Shown here in pieces: positions 32,290-42,400 of a stretch of 64,000 nucleotides of DNA (the first letter of the stretch is position 1; each line of letters opens with the position of its first letter). Made by a program: the position numbers and the translations under genes. The DNA is taken from NCBI GenBank assembly GCA_039090855.1, contig CM076996.1, positions 52,046,469-52,110,468 on the forward strand. The letters run 5' to 3'. The notes below the pieces were generated by a model. It was given only the letters and a program-made list of their open reading frames with translations. It ran no database searches and had not been told where the DNA came from. Source of the DNA: Macrothele yani. Its lineage: Eukaryota; Arthropoda; Arachnida; Araneae; Macrothelidae.

Positions 32290-32816
32290 AATGGCTGTAT
32301 ATGAAAGTGTAATTGTTCCTACTCTGATGTACGGCAGTGAAACCTGGGTTCTACAGAAAAGACATAGGATTCGTTTGTGTGCTGGGGAGATGCATTACTT
32401 ACATGGTAAGACATGCTCTGATCATGCGAGGAATTAAGATGTGTTGCAGATGTGTAATGTGAGGCAAAATGTTATTAGTAAGGTGGAGACTAATATTCGT
32501 AGGTGGTTTGGCCATGTTGAAAGAATGAGTGATGAGATGCTTACTAAGAGAATTTAGTCAGCCCAAGTGGCAGGAAAGAAAGGTAGAGGAAGGCCAAGGG
32601 AATCATGGACGGACCAGATTCAAAAATGTCTGAATGAGAAAAAGATAATGTGTATGAAGTACAAAAGGTCTTGTGTGCGGCATGTGATAGATGTTAATGA
32701 AGCTGGAGCTGTGTTCCAAGATCACTGTAATTGTAGACGCCTGATACAGCAACAGTGAGTTCGTTGTGTGGGGAGCTAACCTCTGAATATCAGAAAACAG
32801 CTTAGAGATATGTATG
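32290..32816 (+). mobile_element. RTE-like LINE 3' fragment, 5'-truncated
   Basis: This is the C-terminal coding part of the same LINE family as 43425-48014. It starts abruptly in MAVYESVIVPTLMYGSETWVLQK and continues in broken frames to RRWFGHVERMSDEM, then GRKGRGRPRESWTDQIQKCL. It ends with the family 3' sequence (GGGGAGCTAACCTCTGAATATC) and a short ATGTATGTAC tail near 32816. Frameshifts are present near 32430-32560. It is dead and truncated, as is usual for target-primed insertion. Confidence 0.85.
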
Positions 32817-33060
32817 TACCTTTTTTTAATGATATTTTCTTTTTAATATTATTTTGCTGCTTAATTGTAAAGAATATATAACCTATTGTTTTTGTACTAT
32901 TATAATCCATTATGTTTTTTTAACATTAAAAAGAGTGAAAATATGGCGACTTCACATTACATTTGGTGAAAAAAATTGAATTTGGCAAATGTGTTGGCAA
33001 AAACTTTAAAAAAGCCAGAGCAACTGCTGTACTAGTATGTATTTTTCTTGTCTTTTTCAG

Positions 33061-33257
33061 ATGAGGCTTTGGGGTAGCCTAAGCAAAGAGATTCAGAAGG
33101 AGTTGATGAATAATGAAGAATCTACTGTTTACAGTCAAGCAATCCATTATGCTAATCGGATGGTTGCCCTCCGTGTGCCATTGGATGCTAATAAAAGTGC
33201 CAAAAGTTCACCTGATTTAGAAAGAGAAAGCAATAGCAACAGCAATGTTACAAATAG
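33061..33257 (+). CDS. Candidate host exon, 197 bp, phase 0 in / 2 out
   Basis: It is preceded by TTTTTCTTGTCTTTTTCAG and followed by AG|GTATTT. The 197-bp segment codes for about 65 residues, beginning [20 protein letters not shown] and including [19 protein letters not shown] before a Ser/Asn-rich end. Codon use is balanced and unlike the surrounding AT-rich repeats. The first codon follows a phase-0 acceptor, which fits the phase-0 donor of the exon at 14483. Together they would give a continuous protein across an 18.6-kb intron. The initial Met is therefore probably internal. The family is not recognised. It lies in unique DNA between a LINE fragment and a Tc1 element. Confidence 0.6.
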
Positions 33258-33529
33258 GTATTTCATTTTTATGGGGGATCATGGTTTAACAAAATCATAA
33301 TGTTGTGTAGTACTAGAATTTATAGTTTTTCACTTAAAGTTGAATTTTCAATTGTCTTTAGAGTGGCCATGTTAAAAACTGTTTTAAAATTTAAATCTGA
33401 TTAAGAAGAAGAATTGTTTGACTTTATCACCCAGATGGTGTAAAACTAAGCCGAGTGTTCATACTTAGCAAATCAGAGTTTGTACTGGAGATTTAAAAGA
33501 GGTTTTTACTTCTTAATTCCTCTCCTGTA

Positions 33530-34735
33530 CACTGAAGAGCAATTGAATTAGAGATACCTGTCTAGTAACGTGTAGCACCACCTTTCGCCCTGATGACGGC
33601 GGCGATTCATCTCGGCATGGACTCTACAAGACACCGGAAGCGTTGGGAAGCCATACGGATCCACGACCCCTGAACAAGCTCCCACAGTTCACGAAGATTT
33701 GATGCGGGGGGGTCAGAGCCTTGCACATCTCTCTCGATGGCATCCCAGATGTGCTCGATGGGATTGAGGTCAGGTGACCTAGCGGGCCAAGGAAGCGAGG
33801 TCACGTCCGTGGAGTGTTCTTCCAACCATTCGGATACAATTCGGGAGCGATGGCACGGTGCATTGTCTTGTTGCAGGATGGGGTCCCCAGTGGGATGTTC
33901 CAGACGCACAAACGGGAGCAAATGGTTGTCCAGAATATCGCGGTAATGTTGACCTGTGAGGGACGATGTCACATGTACCAGGGGTCCCATTTCAGTCCAC
34001 GTAAACAGTCCCCAGATGAGAATGCCACCCCCACCAGCTTGAAGAGTACCCTGCTGGCAAGAAGGATCCATCGCTTCATGTGGTTTGTGCCGTACTCGTA
34101 TCCTGCCATCCGCATGTACCAACGTGAATCTCGACTCATCAGTCCAGGCAACAATTTTCTACATGTCTAGGATCCAGTGGCGATGTTCCCGCGCCCATGC
34201 TAATCTTTGCACCCTGTTATGTGCGGTCAGCAGCGGTACCCTCGTGGGACGATGGCTTCTGTACCCCATAGCGAGGAGATGGTTCTGGATGGTGTGGCTG
34301 CTTACACGTTTTTGTGTGCCAGCGTTAAATTGCCGAGGGATTTCTTGCACTGTGGCCCATCTATTCGCTGTTACAATGCGAGCTAGCCGATGATGACCCC
34401 GCTCATCCACACGCTGTTGTCCACGGCAGTTGGCCTTTGCAGGGATGTTTTTTTCCGGATTTGATGTACTCACAGTGTACCCGTGAAAATCCCAGTGCCT
34501 GCACGACTTCCGAGATGGAGTGAGCCATTCGTCGAGCCCCGACAATTTGCCCACGATCAAATGCGCTTAGATCCTTCGTCTTACCCATACTGTGTCCGAC
34601 TCTTACTGATTCCCGTCGCATCACTCCTTATATGGTCGGATCGCTGCATACATCATGTCGTTTCCGTTTACAGGGCCGCCCACAGCGCCACATTTGCGTA
34701 ACGCCAGCTGTCTCTAATTTAATTGCTCTTCAGTG
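33530..34735 (-). mobile_element. Tc1-like transposon, complete with TIRs
   Basis: The ends CACTGAAGAGCAATTGAATT (33530) and its inverted counterpart ending CAGTG at 34735 match over about 30 bp. TA flanks both sides. The length of 1206 bp is compact for Tc1. The transposase on the minus strand is almost complete. It is inserted 270 bp downstream of the candidate exon at 33061, within the presumed next intron. Confidence 0.92.
33563..34588 (-). pseudogene. Tc1-like transposase, near full length, few disruptions
   Basis: From MGKTKDLSAFDRGQIVGARR (34588) come the helix-turn-helix parts (SISEVVQALGFSR and, after a frameshift near 34440, RVDERGHHRLARIVTANR). The first catalytic Asp region is split by a stop after HWILDM and resumes as DESRF near 34120. 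The second Asp is in LQQDNAPCHRS (about 33862). The third block PDLNPIEHIWDAI (about 33770) keeps Glu, so the DD34E triad is complete. An in-frame TGA after SMPR (33607) precedes the usual C-terminus, which ends in RY at 33563. One frameshift and two stops inactivate it, so it is a fairly young copy. Confidence 0.88.
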
Positions 34736-34737
34736 TA

Positions 34738-35766
34738 TATCCATGTTGTGTTGGCAAGCTGGGATCAGGTTATTGGATTCTAACAGTTACTGCTGCCTTT
34801 TGTTGGGCTATTAAAAATGTTCTTCCCTTGCCAAAAGTTCTGTATTCATTTCATTTCAGGATGTCGTTTGGAAGCACAATAATTCATTAGGGGAAAAGTT
34901 ACTTGCTAAGAAATAATCAGTTGTCATTTTTAAAACCAGCAATGAAAATTACAACTTCAGCTATTCAGAAGAAACCTGCTATGCATGGAAATACATCACT
35001 GAGCAAAATATTCCAATCCTAGATGTCAAGTCACAGAAAAGGGCAACAGGAGTAACTCAAAGTACCACAACATGAGGAATTCAAAATAATTTAGGATAAG
35101 TTTTTATTTCTACAAACTAATATGCTTCTGATAATATTCCAAAATGAAAAAAAAAATGAGTAAATCAGAAACTTTTGGCAGAACATATTTTTACAGCCCA
35201 ATTAAAAACTTACAGAATGCTGAGAATTATCAAAATTCCAAAAGGAAATATTTGGTTCTAACTGCTTGAGTCAGTCGAGTCAAATTTTTAACTGAAATGG
35301 AAGTTTGATTTGTTCTTCTCTACTAAAATAGTTTTTAATGATTAGGAATTTACAACTGAGAGTTTTTGTTGTATCTGATTCACAATCTGCCTTGATAATT
35401 TGTGGATTGATAATTTTCTTCAGCAGCCTATGATATGTTTTGGGAGGTAAATGTTATTATGGTGTACTACCACCAATTCTTGGATCCTGTGTTGGGTGTG
35501 GCTTCAGCTGGACTACGACTGTAAAACATTCTATGGATGGATTCTGCTGTGGTGGAGTTGGAGACGTAGGGGTTTGTACTCTTTACATACAGTTTGTACA
35601 TTGTTCGGAAAACTACGTAGGGCGAGTTGTTGAAAGTAATACTATTTACTTCGATGTATTGGGTTATTTAAAAACTGATTACTTGTGTCGCCATCTGCAT
35701 GCGGAATTGCAGATGAGTTCTAAGTTGCTAAAATCTTTGGATTTTTTACAATTGATTATTATAAAA
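34738..35766. other. No gene supported
   Basis: AT-rich spacer. An ORF at 35440-35814 has no recognisable domain and no splice context. Its 3' end runs into the Tc1 terminal repeat at 35769, so it is probably chance. Confidence 0.4.
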
Positions 35767-35768
35767 TA

Positions 35769-36976
35769 CACCGATGAGCCATTACATTATGACCACCTAT
35801 CTAATAAGCTGTAGGGACCCCCTTTAGCTCGCAAAACAGCAGCCACTCGATAAAGCATCGATTTGATGAGGTGGCAATAGTTATTCTGGGGTATCTGGTA
35901 CTATAATGTCAACAGCAGGTCCTCCAGTTCCGATACATTTGGGGGGGATTTAGCGCAAACCCGCTTTTCCAAGTCGAACTACAAATGTTCAAGTGGGTTC
36001 ATATCAGGTGAATTTGGAGACCAGGGCATTAACAGAAAGTCACCAGCATGTTCTTCGAACAACTGCTTGACGATTCTGGCAGTGTGGCATGGCACATTCT
36101 CCTGTAGGTAATGGCCATCACCGGCAGGGAACACAGTTGCCATGAATGAGTGAACTTGGTCCACAACGATGTTCAAATGCCTGACAGCTGTCAGGGATTG
36201 TGCTATTGGGATAATGGGGTCTAAAGTTTCCCAAGAAAACATCGCCCACAGCATAACACCGCCACCGCCGTCCTGTTTCTGCCCAACAGTGCATCCAGGT
36301 GCCATAGCCTCCATTGGTAATCGGCGTATCCGCGCTTGGTCATCTACGTGATGCACCAGGAATCTTGATTCATCAGACCAGGCCACTTTCTTCCAATCAT
36401 CCACGGTCCAATCTTGATGATCTTGGGGCCATTTTATGCATTGTTGGTGATGATGTGCAGTGAGCATAGGGACCCGGCTGGGTTTTCGGCTACCCAGGCC
36501 CATGCGCAGAAAAGGCTGCGATGAACTGTGTGCTGTGACACATTGCCCTGATCACCACTTTGTCGCACTGTGGCCTTGCGGTCGCTGTGAACAATTTGTG
36601 ACAGTCTCCGCTCCCCCTCTGGCATCAATGAGCTGCAGACAACACACGGCAGGGCGTCAATTCGTCGTTTGGCCATCTGTGCATTACTTTTGATACGTAC
36701 TCACTACAGCGGCACGTGAACAACCCACAAGCCGTGCCATTTCTGAGATCGTATTTCTTAGACGCTGTACTATCACAATTTGTCCTTTATCAAACTCCGA
36801 TAAATTGGCAGCTTTTTCCATTCTGACTCCGAACACTCTACTAACCGAAAGCCGGCCCTTGGGTTGTATATATACTGCTCTGTGAACTTCACCTGCACCA
36901 CCATTTGGTCTCCAGATGCGCTCATTTCTCTAGGCTGGGGGTGGTTATAATGAAATGATGAAATGACTCATTTGTG
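35769..36976 (-). mobile_element. Tc1-like transposon (second subfamily), complete with TIRs
   Basis: The ends CACCGATGAGCCATTACATTATGACCACC-type sequence and its inverted partner near 36940-36976 flank a 1208-bp body. TA flanks both ends (35767-35768, 36977-36978). Its terminal sequence differs from the 33530 and 45814 copies, so it belongs to another Tc1 subfamily. The transposase on the minus strand is broken. Confidence 0.88.
35815..36821 (-). pseudogene. Tc1-like transposase, frameshifted, second catalytic Asp changed
   Basis: It starts near 36821 with EKAANLSEFDKGQIVIVQRL in one frame, shifts to a segment with ERRLSQIVHSDRKATVRQ, and then to a long open stretch from 36503. That stretch carries KPSRVPMLTAHHHQQCIKW, DDWKKVAWSDESRF (first Asp), GGGGVMLWAMFSW, LQENVPCHTARI and SPNSPDMNPLEHL. 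In the second catalytic block LQDN has become LQEN, so the catalytic Asp is replaced by Glu. The final Glu is retained. A stop right after PLEHL removes the C-terminus, about 60 codons early. Confidence 0.85.
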
Positions 36977-37445
36977 TACATTAAAGCGCTTTAACATTAA
37001 TTTATTGGGTCTAATAGACCCAGTAAAGAGGTTGTCATCTAACACTGGATTTTGTGGTGATGTTATGACTTGGTTGAAATTATAGACTGTTTGCAGCAGA
37101 CTGCTATATACTTTATTCATACTTGCCAACTTTTACGGATTATTCGAAAAATTTACGGATTTCTGCTTAATTTTACTGATTTACGGATAGAAGTATTTTT
37201 TTTTACAGATTTTTTAATATTTTGATTGCTCAATCGAAGTATTTCAATCCCACTTAGATTTTCTACCGGACCTTACAAGCGCTGTGTTACGCAATGATGT
37301 CATCTTTGACTCGCCGGCTTCGTGTGGAGCCATCAAGTATAACGGTGTCTCTGCTTCGTGACGTTGTGCGGTAGCTTTCTCTCCACGGGAGTGCTCAAGT
37401 GACATGCCAACCAGTTCTCCAAAATGCTTAATTACGCGTCTAGTA

Positions 37446-37655
37446 CGCATCGAAATTTTACCAACGTTTATAAATACGCATCGGGAAGTTTTCTCGACGC
37501 ACAAAAGTACGCTTCAGGAATTTTTCTCGACGCATAAAAATATGCTTCGAGAATTTTTCTCGACATGTAAAAATATGCATCTTGAATTTTTTTCGACGCG
37601 TAAAATTACACATCGAAGAATTTTACCAATTCATTAAAATACGTATCGAGACGGT
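37446..37655 (+). repeat. 33-bp minisatellite, about six copies
   Basis: Units follow GCTTCGAGAATTTTTCTCGACGCATAAAAATAT with drift, most of them exactly 33 bp. Because 33 is a multiple of three, a + strand ORF through it shows an 11-residue period (STHKNMLREFF-like). I regard the ORF as a by-product. Confidence 0.8.
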
Positions 37656-37659
37656 ATTT

Positions 37660-38400
37660 TGTCTTTCAGAGACGGAAGTAAACGAAATAATTTTTTTTTT
37701 CCGTAATCGTAATTTCTTTATCCTGTGATGCTGGCTTTGTCTAGTATTGTTGTTATATATCATTTTATTCCATAAATATTTTTATTTCAGTTTGAAAATG
37801 GTGGAAAACTTTCCAAAAACGGAAATTTGACGTCGAAAAAAATTTGCTGTAATCTTTAGGCATGAGAGTGCGACGGCTTCTAAGAATTTCGCCTTTTCCG
37901 TCAGAATTTGGGTTATCCTCAAGATCGATGCATAACTGAACAGAAATTTTGGGGCAATTAGTAGTAGTGGAAGATGTTTTCCGCCTGAAACTTCCTAAAC
38001 TTTCGAAAAAGGAAGTTTCGTCTTTCAAAACTTTCGAAAACGGAAGTTAGACGCAGTGAAGATATCTCCCGTAATCGTAATTTTATTTTTCACGTGATGT
38101 TTCCTCTGCCTAGTATTGTTGTTAAATATCATTTTATTTCATAAATATTTATATTTCAACTTGAAAATGGAGGGAAAATGTCCGAAAACGGAAATCGGAC
38201 GTAGCAAAGATTTCCCCCGTAACTGTAATTTTTTTCCCCAAATGATGATCAGAACATGTATACTGTATTCTTAAATATTACACCCCCCCCCCCCCAAAGT
38301 TTTGTATTTCAGTTTGATAAACAATAGGGGTGATCCGAAAACGAAAGTGACGAAGCTTGAAAAATTTATTTGTAAAAATTGATGCATGTTGTTCAAAAGT
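37660..38400 (+). repeat. ACGGAAGT / CGAAGATTT tandem array in E4
   Basis: Cores lie near 37670, 37814, 38027, 38183 and 38335, with a shorter extra one near 37995. Each is followed by GTAATCGTAATTT and TAGTATTGTTGTTAAATATCATTTTATT-like sequence. The same units occur in E3 and at 41600-41790. Confidence 0.7.
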
Positions 38401-39227
38401 ATTTATATTTTCAAAGTTGCACCATTCATAATTTATCTAAAATAGTGAAAGCTTTCATGCATTTATGATGGATAAAATTGTTGTCCAAGGGCATTAAAAA
38501 AATGATAATAAAGAAATGGGAAGGGAAACAAAGATATCAGCAAATTAAAATTTTAGTTTAGTTTTGAAACACCACAGGTTTGTGAGGCTAACCTTGAACA
38601 AAATTAAGATTTTACTTTATGGTTTTTTAAATTATTATTTTAAACGCAGATAATATTAGTTTAGTTATTGTGGCATTTGCAGAGATTTTTAGTGCATATT
38701 TGTTTTGTGGTAAATGGCGTTCGCGCAAAAGTTTTACTGATGCACGTTTTACAAAGTTGGCAAGTATGAGATTGGCGATAGCTGAAAAAAAAAAAAGAGA
38801 GGATTTTTTTTTTTTTTAATTATTATAGCATGCTAGCACAAAAATTTAAGTTCAAAACCACTGGTAACTTAAAGTAAAAAGTCACTGCAATATATTGCTT
38901 ATAGCTGTAATTTCGCCCTTGCAATTGAAATGTTTTTTCGTATATGTAACCTAATGATTGTATACTATGACACTTAATTATGTATTGATTGCATTGCATT
39001 TTAATTGTTATAAGCATGAAATATTTTCAAACATCTTTATTGATATAACATTCACGTAGTGAATCAGTTTGTAATAGATATGCTCGATACATTTCATCAA
39101 TACGTTTGATAAGTTATTCAATATAAAATATCAATTAAATGTTCACTGAACTTGTTTTACGGTTTTCAATTCTTGAAAGTTGGCAGGTCTGTTTATTATA
39201 TTTTATTGATAATGGTTGACCTTAGCC

Positions 39228-39890
39228 ATGAAGTGTTATATTTGCCAACAGGGTCAATTGGATACTCTTAATTTAGTGAAGTGTTCTCAATACAGCAAAC
39301 ACTATCATCCACAATGCATAGGAATAACAGAGAAACAATTTAAAACTTTTTAACACCAAACATAAAAATCTCATTCAGTGCCAGGATTGCTCAATATTTG
39401 GAGTGCTTCTGACCCAAAAAAAAAAAATGTTCAGCTGCAGCCAACTCATATCAGACAAAGAGTTACTCACCTAATAATAAAGATCATGTACAAGAGTTAC
39501 ACCTAATTAATCAAGCAATACTTTAAATTCTAAACTTGACTGTATCCCAAAACTGAAAAGAGAAATACAAGAAATTAAACACACTATGGAATTTATGTGT
39601 GCAAAATATGATGAACTAATTGATAAGTGTAACACTTTGCAGCAGGCCAATAACACCTTAAAAGGTAAAATTGAATTGATGGAAACTCAAGAAAATAATT
39701 CCCAACAGATAAAAAATTTGAACACTGAATTGTATTCTATGAACCAGTATTATAGGAATAAAAATATCAAAATTCATGGGCTTATTATTGAGAATATAAA
39801 CAGTGAAACTGAATTGAGAAAGATAATAGACCTATTAACTAATAAATTACAAATGGAGAATTACCAACCTAAAGGGACAACTTGTCAGCC
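39228..39890 (+). pseudogene. LINE ORF1 fragment: PHD-type finger plus coiled coil
   Basis: From ATG 39228 the segment reads KCYICQQG, VKCSQYSKHYHPQCIG and, after a stop and frameshift near 39350, IQCQDC. This gives the Cys4-His-Cys3 layout of a PHD finger. A charged helix follows (39586-39800), with KYDELIDKCNTLQQANN and an end of YRNKNIKIHGLIIE. In CR1-, Jockey- or Daphne-type ORF1 proteins, a coiled coil followed by an RNNxRIxG-type motif is typical, and PHD fingers are known in some clades. It begins right at the E4 right TSD (39192). It is a 3'-truncated fragment, so it is not a standard 5'-truncated insertion. Confidence 0.6.
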
Positions 39891-39999
39891 CCCCCCCTAT
39901 TTTTTAGAATTGAAAGAGTGTCATCATTGTTCATCATTAAGATTTCAGCTATCAACCTGTATATTTTAATTAGTTCAAGTGTTTTTAAAATGCTTCAAG

Positions 40000-40741
40000 T
40001 ACTGAATGTAATATAAGTCTAAATGGCACAGTGATTGACCAGGTAAATGAGTTTGTGTGTTAGGAAGCATGTTTGACAGAGAGAACAAATTTGATGGTGA
40101 AATTAGTAGGCAAGTGAATTCTTCATTGAAAGTCATGGCTGCTTTGGGAGGTTTTCACAGGAATGATGGGTTCTCAAGAGAGTCCCACATGGCTGTGTAT
40201 GAAAATGTAATTGTTCCTACTCTGATGTATGGCAGTAAAACTTGGGTACTACATAGGAGTCATTTGTGTGCTGGAGAAATGCACAATCAGAACATGTGGC
40301 AAGACATGTTCTGATTGTGTGAGGAATGAAGATGTGTTGCAGTTTTGTAATGTGAAGCAAAATGTTGTTAGCAAGGTGGAGACTAATATGCTTCGGTGGT
40401 TTGGCCATGTTGAAAGAATGAATGATGAGATGCTTACTAAGAAAATCTTTTTAGCCCAAGTGACAGGAAGGAAAGGTAGAGGAAGGCCAAGGAAGTCATG
40501 GGAGGATCAGATTCAGGAGTGTCTGCATGAGAAAAAGATTACGAGTGTGAAGTATAGAAGATCTTATGTACAGCGTGTGATGGATGTGAGTGAAGCTTGA
40601 GTTGTATGTCAAGATCGCTGTAAATGGAAAAAGTTTGATACGGAAACAGTAAGTAAAAATTATTTGGTAATTTGTATTTATTTGTGGAGCTGACCTCTGA
40701 ATATCAGAGAATAGCTTAGTGATATGTATGTATGTATGTAA
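40000..40741 (+). mobile_element. RTE-like LINE 3' fragment, 5'-truncated
   Basis: The 3' third of the same family as 43425-48014 starts near 40000 (matching 47270 onward). It contains GSMFDRENKFDGEISRQVNSS (40057 on), MAVYENVIVPTLMYGSKTWVL, then LRWFGHVERMNDEM, GRKGRGRPRKSWEDQIQECL and a final RSYVQRVMDVSEA. It ends with the family 3' sequence and an ATGTATGTATGT tail at 40741. Two frameshifts break it. A 5-bp-scale inverted duplication of AATCAGAACATGT occurs near 40286-40312. Confidence 0.85.
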
Positions 40742-40904
40742 AAAAATTCAGCTTTTTAAATTGAAAATTTGGAAAGTAAATTTTTCTTCACTTTCATCAC
40801 AGTTAAGAAGGGAGAGCAGCAGGTGACAGGGTTCAGAATGAAAAGATGGGCAAGTGGATGGAGTGCCAAAGAGTGCAATCTACTTTGTTTTTATTTCAGT
40901 GTTC

Positions 40905-41025
40905 ATTTATTTTAATCAATATGACTGATAAATTTTACATGTTTAATTGATACGTCAATAGACATATAATTTAAATGTTCAACATGCTGTTAATGGATTT
41001 CAGTTCTTGAAAGTTGGCAAATCTG
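40905..41025. repeat. Orphan copy of the E4-type right terminus
   Basis: The last ~110 bp before 41025, ending CAGTTCTTGAAAGTTGGCAAATCTG, closely follow the right end of E4 (39080-39191). No partner left end is visible, so this is the end of another element of the family whose other end is lost or interrupted. Confidence 0.6.
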
Positions 41026-41599
41026 CTATAGTAGTTGTTCTACAATTTGTACTGTGGATTAGATAAAAGACGGCTGTGTTAAAACATAATGAACGACATG
41101 TTTTATCCTATTTAATTGTTGGTGAAAATAATCAAAATGCCACAGAAGATAAAATTTTGTTCAAGTGTGGTTCATGGAGGGCAGAAATGGCACTCTAACA
41201 TTGTGGAATCTCCGTAATTATAATGGATTGCTCTGCCGGGATTTCGGAATAAAGGATGACTAACGATAAATTACAGATATTCAGGTTTTTTCTGTTATTA
41301 ATGTTTTACTGGTTTTGTAATTAATTGATGCAAAAGCCTGTGAACAAAGTTCATGAACCAGCTCTTTGTTTCTTTTTTTTTTTTTTTCGAGAAGGAAGGA
41401 ATTTGTTTTGCTCGTTTGAAAGCTAAGTGGAAAGAAAGCACGGCACCGGGCCAGAATTACATTGGCCCTGCGTCCTTCTTTCGTGGACCACCATGGCCCG
41501 GAATTACGTCGGCCTAAAGCATCTGAACAAAGTTTGTAATGCAGCTCTTTGTTTTTTCTTTCTTTGGAGGATTTTTTTTTTTTTTGGAGGATGGAATTC
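41026..41599. other. No gene recognised; short internal duplication
   Basis: The block containing GCAGCTCTTTGTTT with a following T-run occurs twice (41357-41395, 41541-41595). There are no domains. Confidence 0.4.
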
Positions 41600-41790
41600 C
41601 ATTGTCCGGAAACGGAAGTTAGATGCAGTGAAGATTTCTTCTGTAGTTGTTATATTTTCTCATGATGTTGCTTCTGCCCAGTGTTTTTCTTAAATATCCT
41701 TTTATCCCATACATATTATTCCATACAAACATTTCAGCTTAAAAATGGGGGAGTTTCCAAAAACGGAAGATGGTCAAAGTGAAGATTTCT
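41600..41790 (+). repeat. ACGGAAGT array, third occurrence
   Basis: Two units (cores near 41607 and 41759) of the array seen in E3 and E4 lie here. They immediately precede a hAT-like coding remnant. Confidence 0.65.
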
Positions 41791-41889
41791 CATGTAACCA
41801 TAATATTTTCTTCCCATAATGCTCTCACTATCCTGTGTTGTTGTTAAATGTTACGTGTGACTATATTTTGAAGAAAGTTTGACTGACAA

Positions 41890-42400
41890 GCGAATTTCTG
41901 CTACACACAGAAGTTCCTGATATTGGAATCGGGGAAAAAAGCTTCTTTTTCTTCAGCAATGTCCTTGGCAAATATTTTCCCAGCTCAGCTGCTGTTGTTA
42001 GTGACAAAGAAAGATCTGGACAAGTTGGAATTGGAGTTTGCCTTATATCAAGTTGATGAATTGGATGAAGGTCTTTCGAATAGTCCTACAATTGATGCCA
42101 CATGATCAAACATTTTGAAAATGACTGGTGCAATTGGTGCTAAAAATTATGAAGTATTGCCATGCCTGATATAGGCTATTTTTGTTGTGCCACACAGTAA
42201 TGCAACTGCAGAAATGATTTTTAGCATTGCCCATAAGACTCAAACAAAATTTAAGCCAAACCTAGTTACTGAAACTTTTGGGGCTTTGTTAGCCTTAAAA
42301 GCGAAGATGGCATCATTTTCAGAAAAAGAATTGGTTGATGCAAAGCATGCAGTGGCAGCACTTACAGATAGCCAACTAGTTTAGAGAAGTTTGGCTTTAA
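41890..42400 (+). pseudogene. hAT-like transposase C-terminal region
   Basis: After a helix-rich stretch with KKDLDKLELEFALYQVDEL (about 42000-42060), a second segment in another frame from 42187 reads PHSNATAEMIFSIAHKTQTKF, NLVTETFGALLALKAKM and, later, LVDAKHAVAAL. The PHSNAxxERxFS-type block followed by conserved helices is the hAT dimerisation domain. One frameshift near 42110-42180 and a stop disrupt it. Because it adjoins the ACGGAAGT array of E3 and E4, it may be the transposase end of their autonomous relative. The PLE2 insertion at 42588 splits whatever followed. Confidence 0.6.

Larger units (their letters stand above)
37118..39191. mobile_element. E4: 6-bp-TSD transposon with ACGGAAGT array
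   Basis: The left end CATACTTGCCAACTTTTACGG (37118) matches, inverted, the right end CTTGAAAGTTGGCAGGTCTG (to 39191). TTTATT flanks both (37112-37117, 39192-39197). An internal copy of the terminal motif lies near 38750-38771. The body contains a 33-bp minisatellite (37446-37655) and a ~150-bp array (37660-38400) shared with E3. No transposase is visible. A related hAT-like C-terminus next to the same array at 41.6-42.4 kb suggests the autonomous partner. Confidence 0.65.

Noticed and set aside
35440..35814. 124-codon + strand ORF
   Set aside because: There is no domain, no splice context and odd composition, and it runs into the Tc1 terminal repeat at 35769.
37404..37637. Protein with 11-residue repeats (STHKNMLREFF type)
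   Set aside because: It is the translation of a 33-bp minisatellite with no start context or conserved neighbours.
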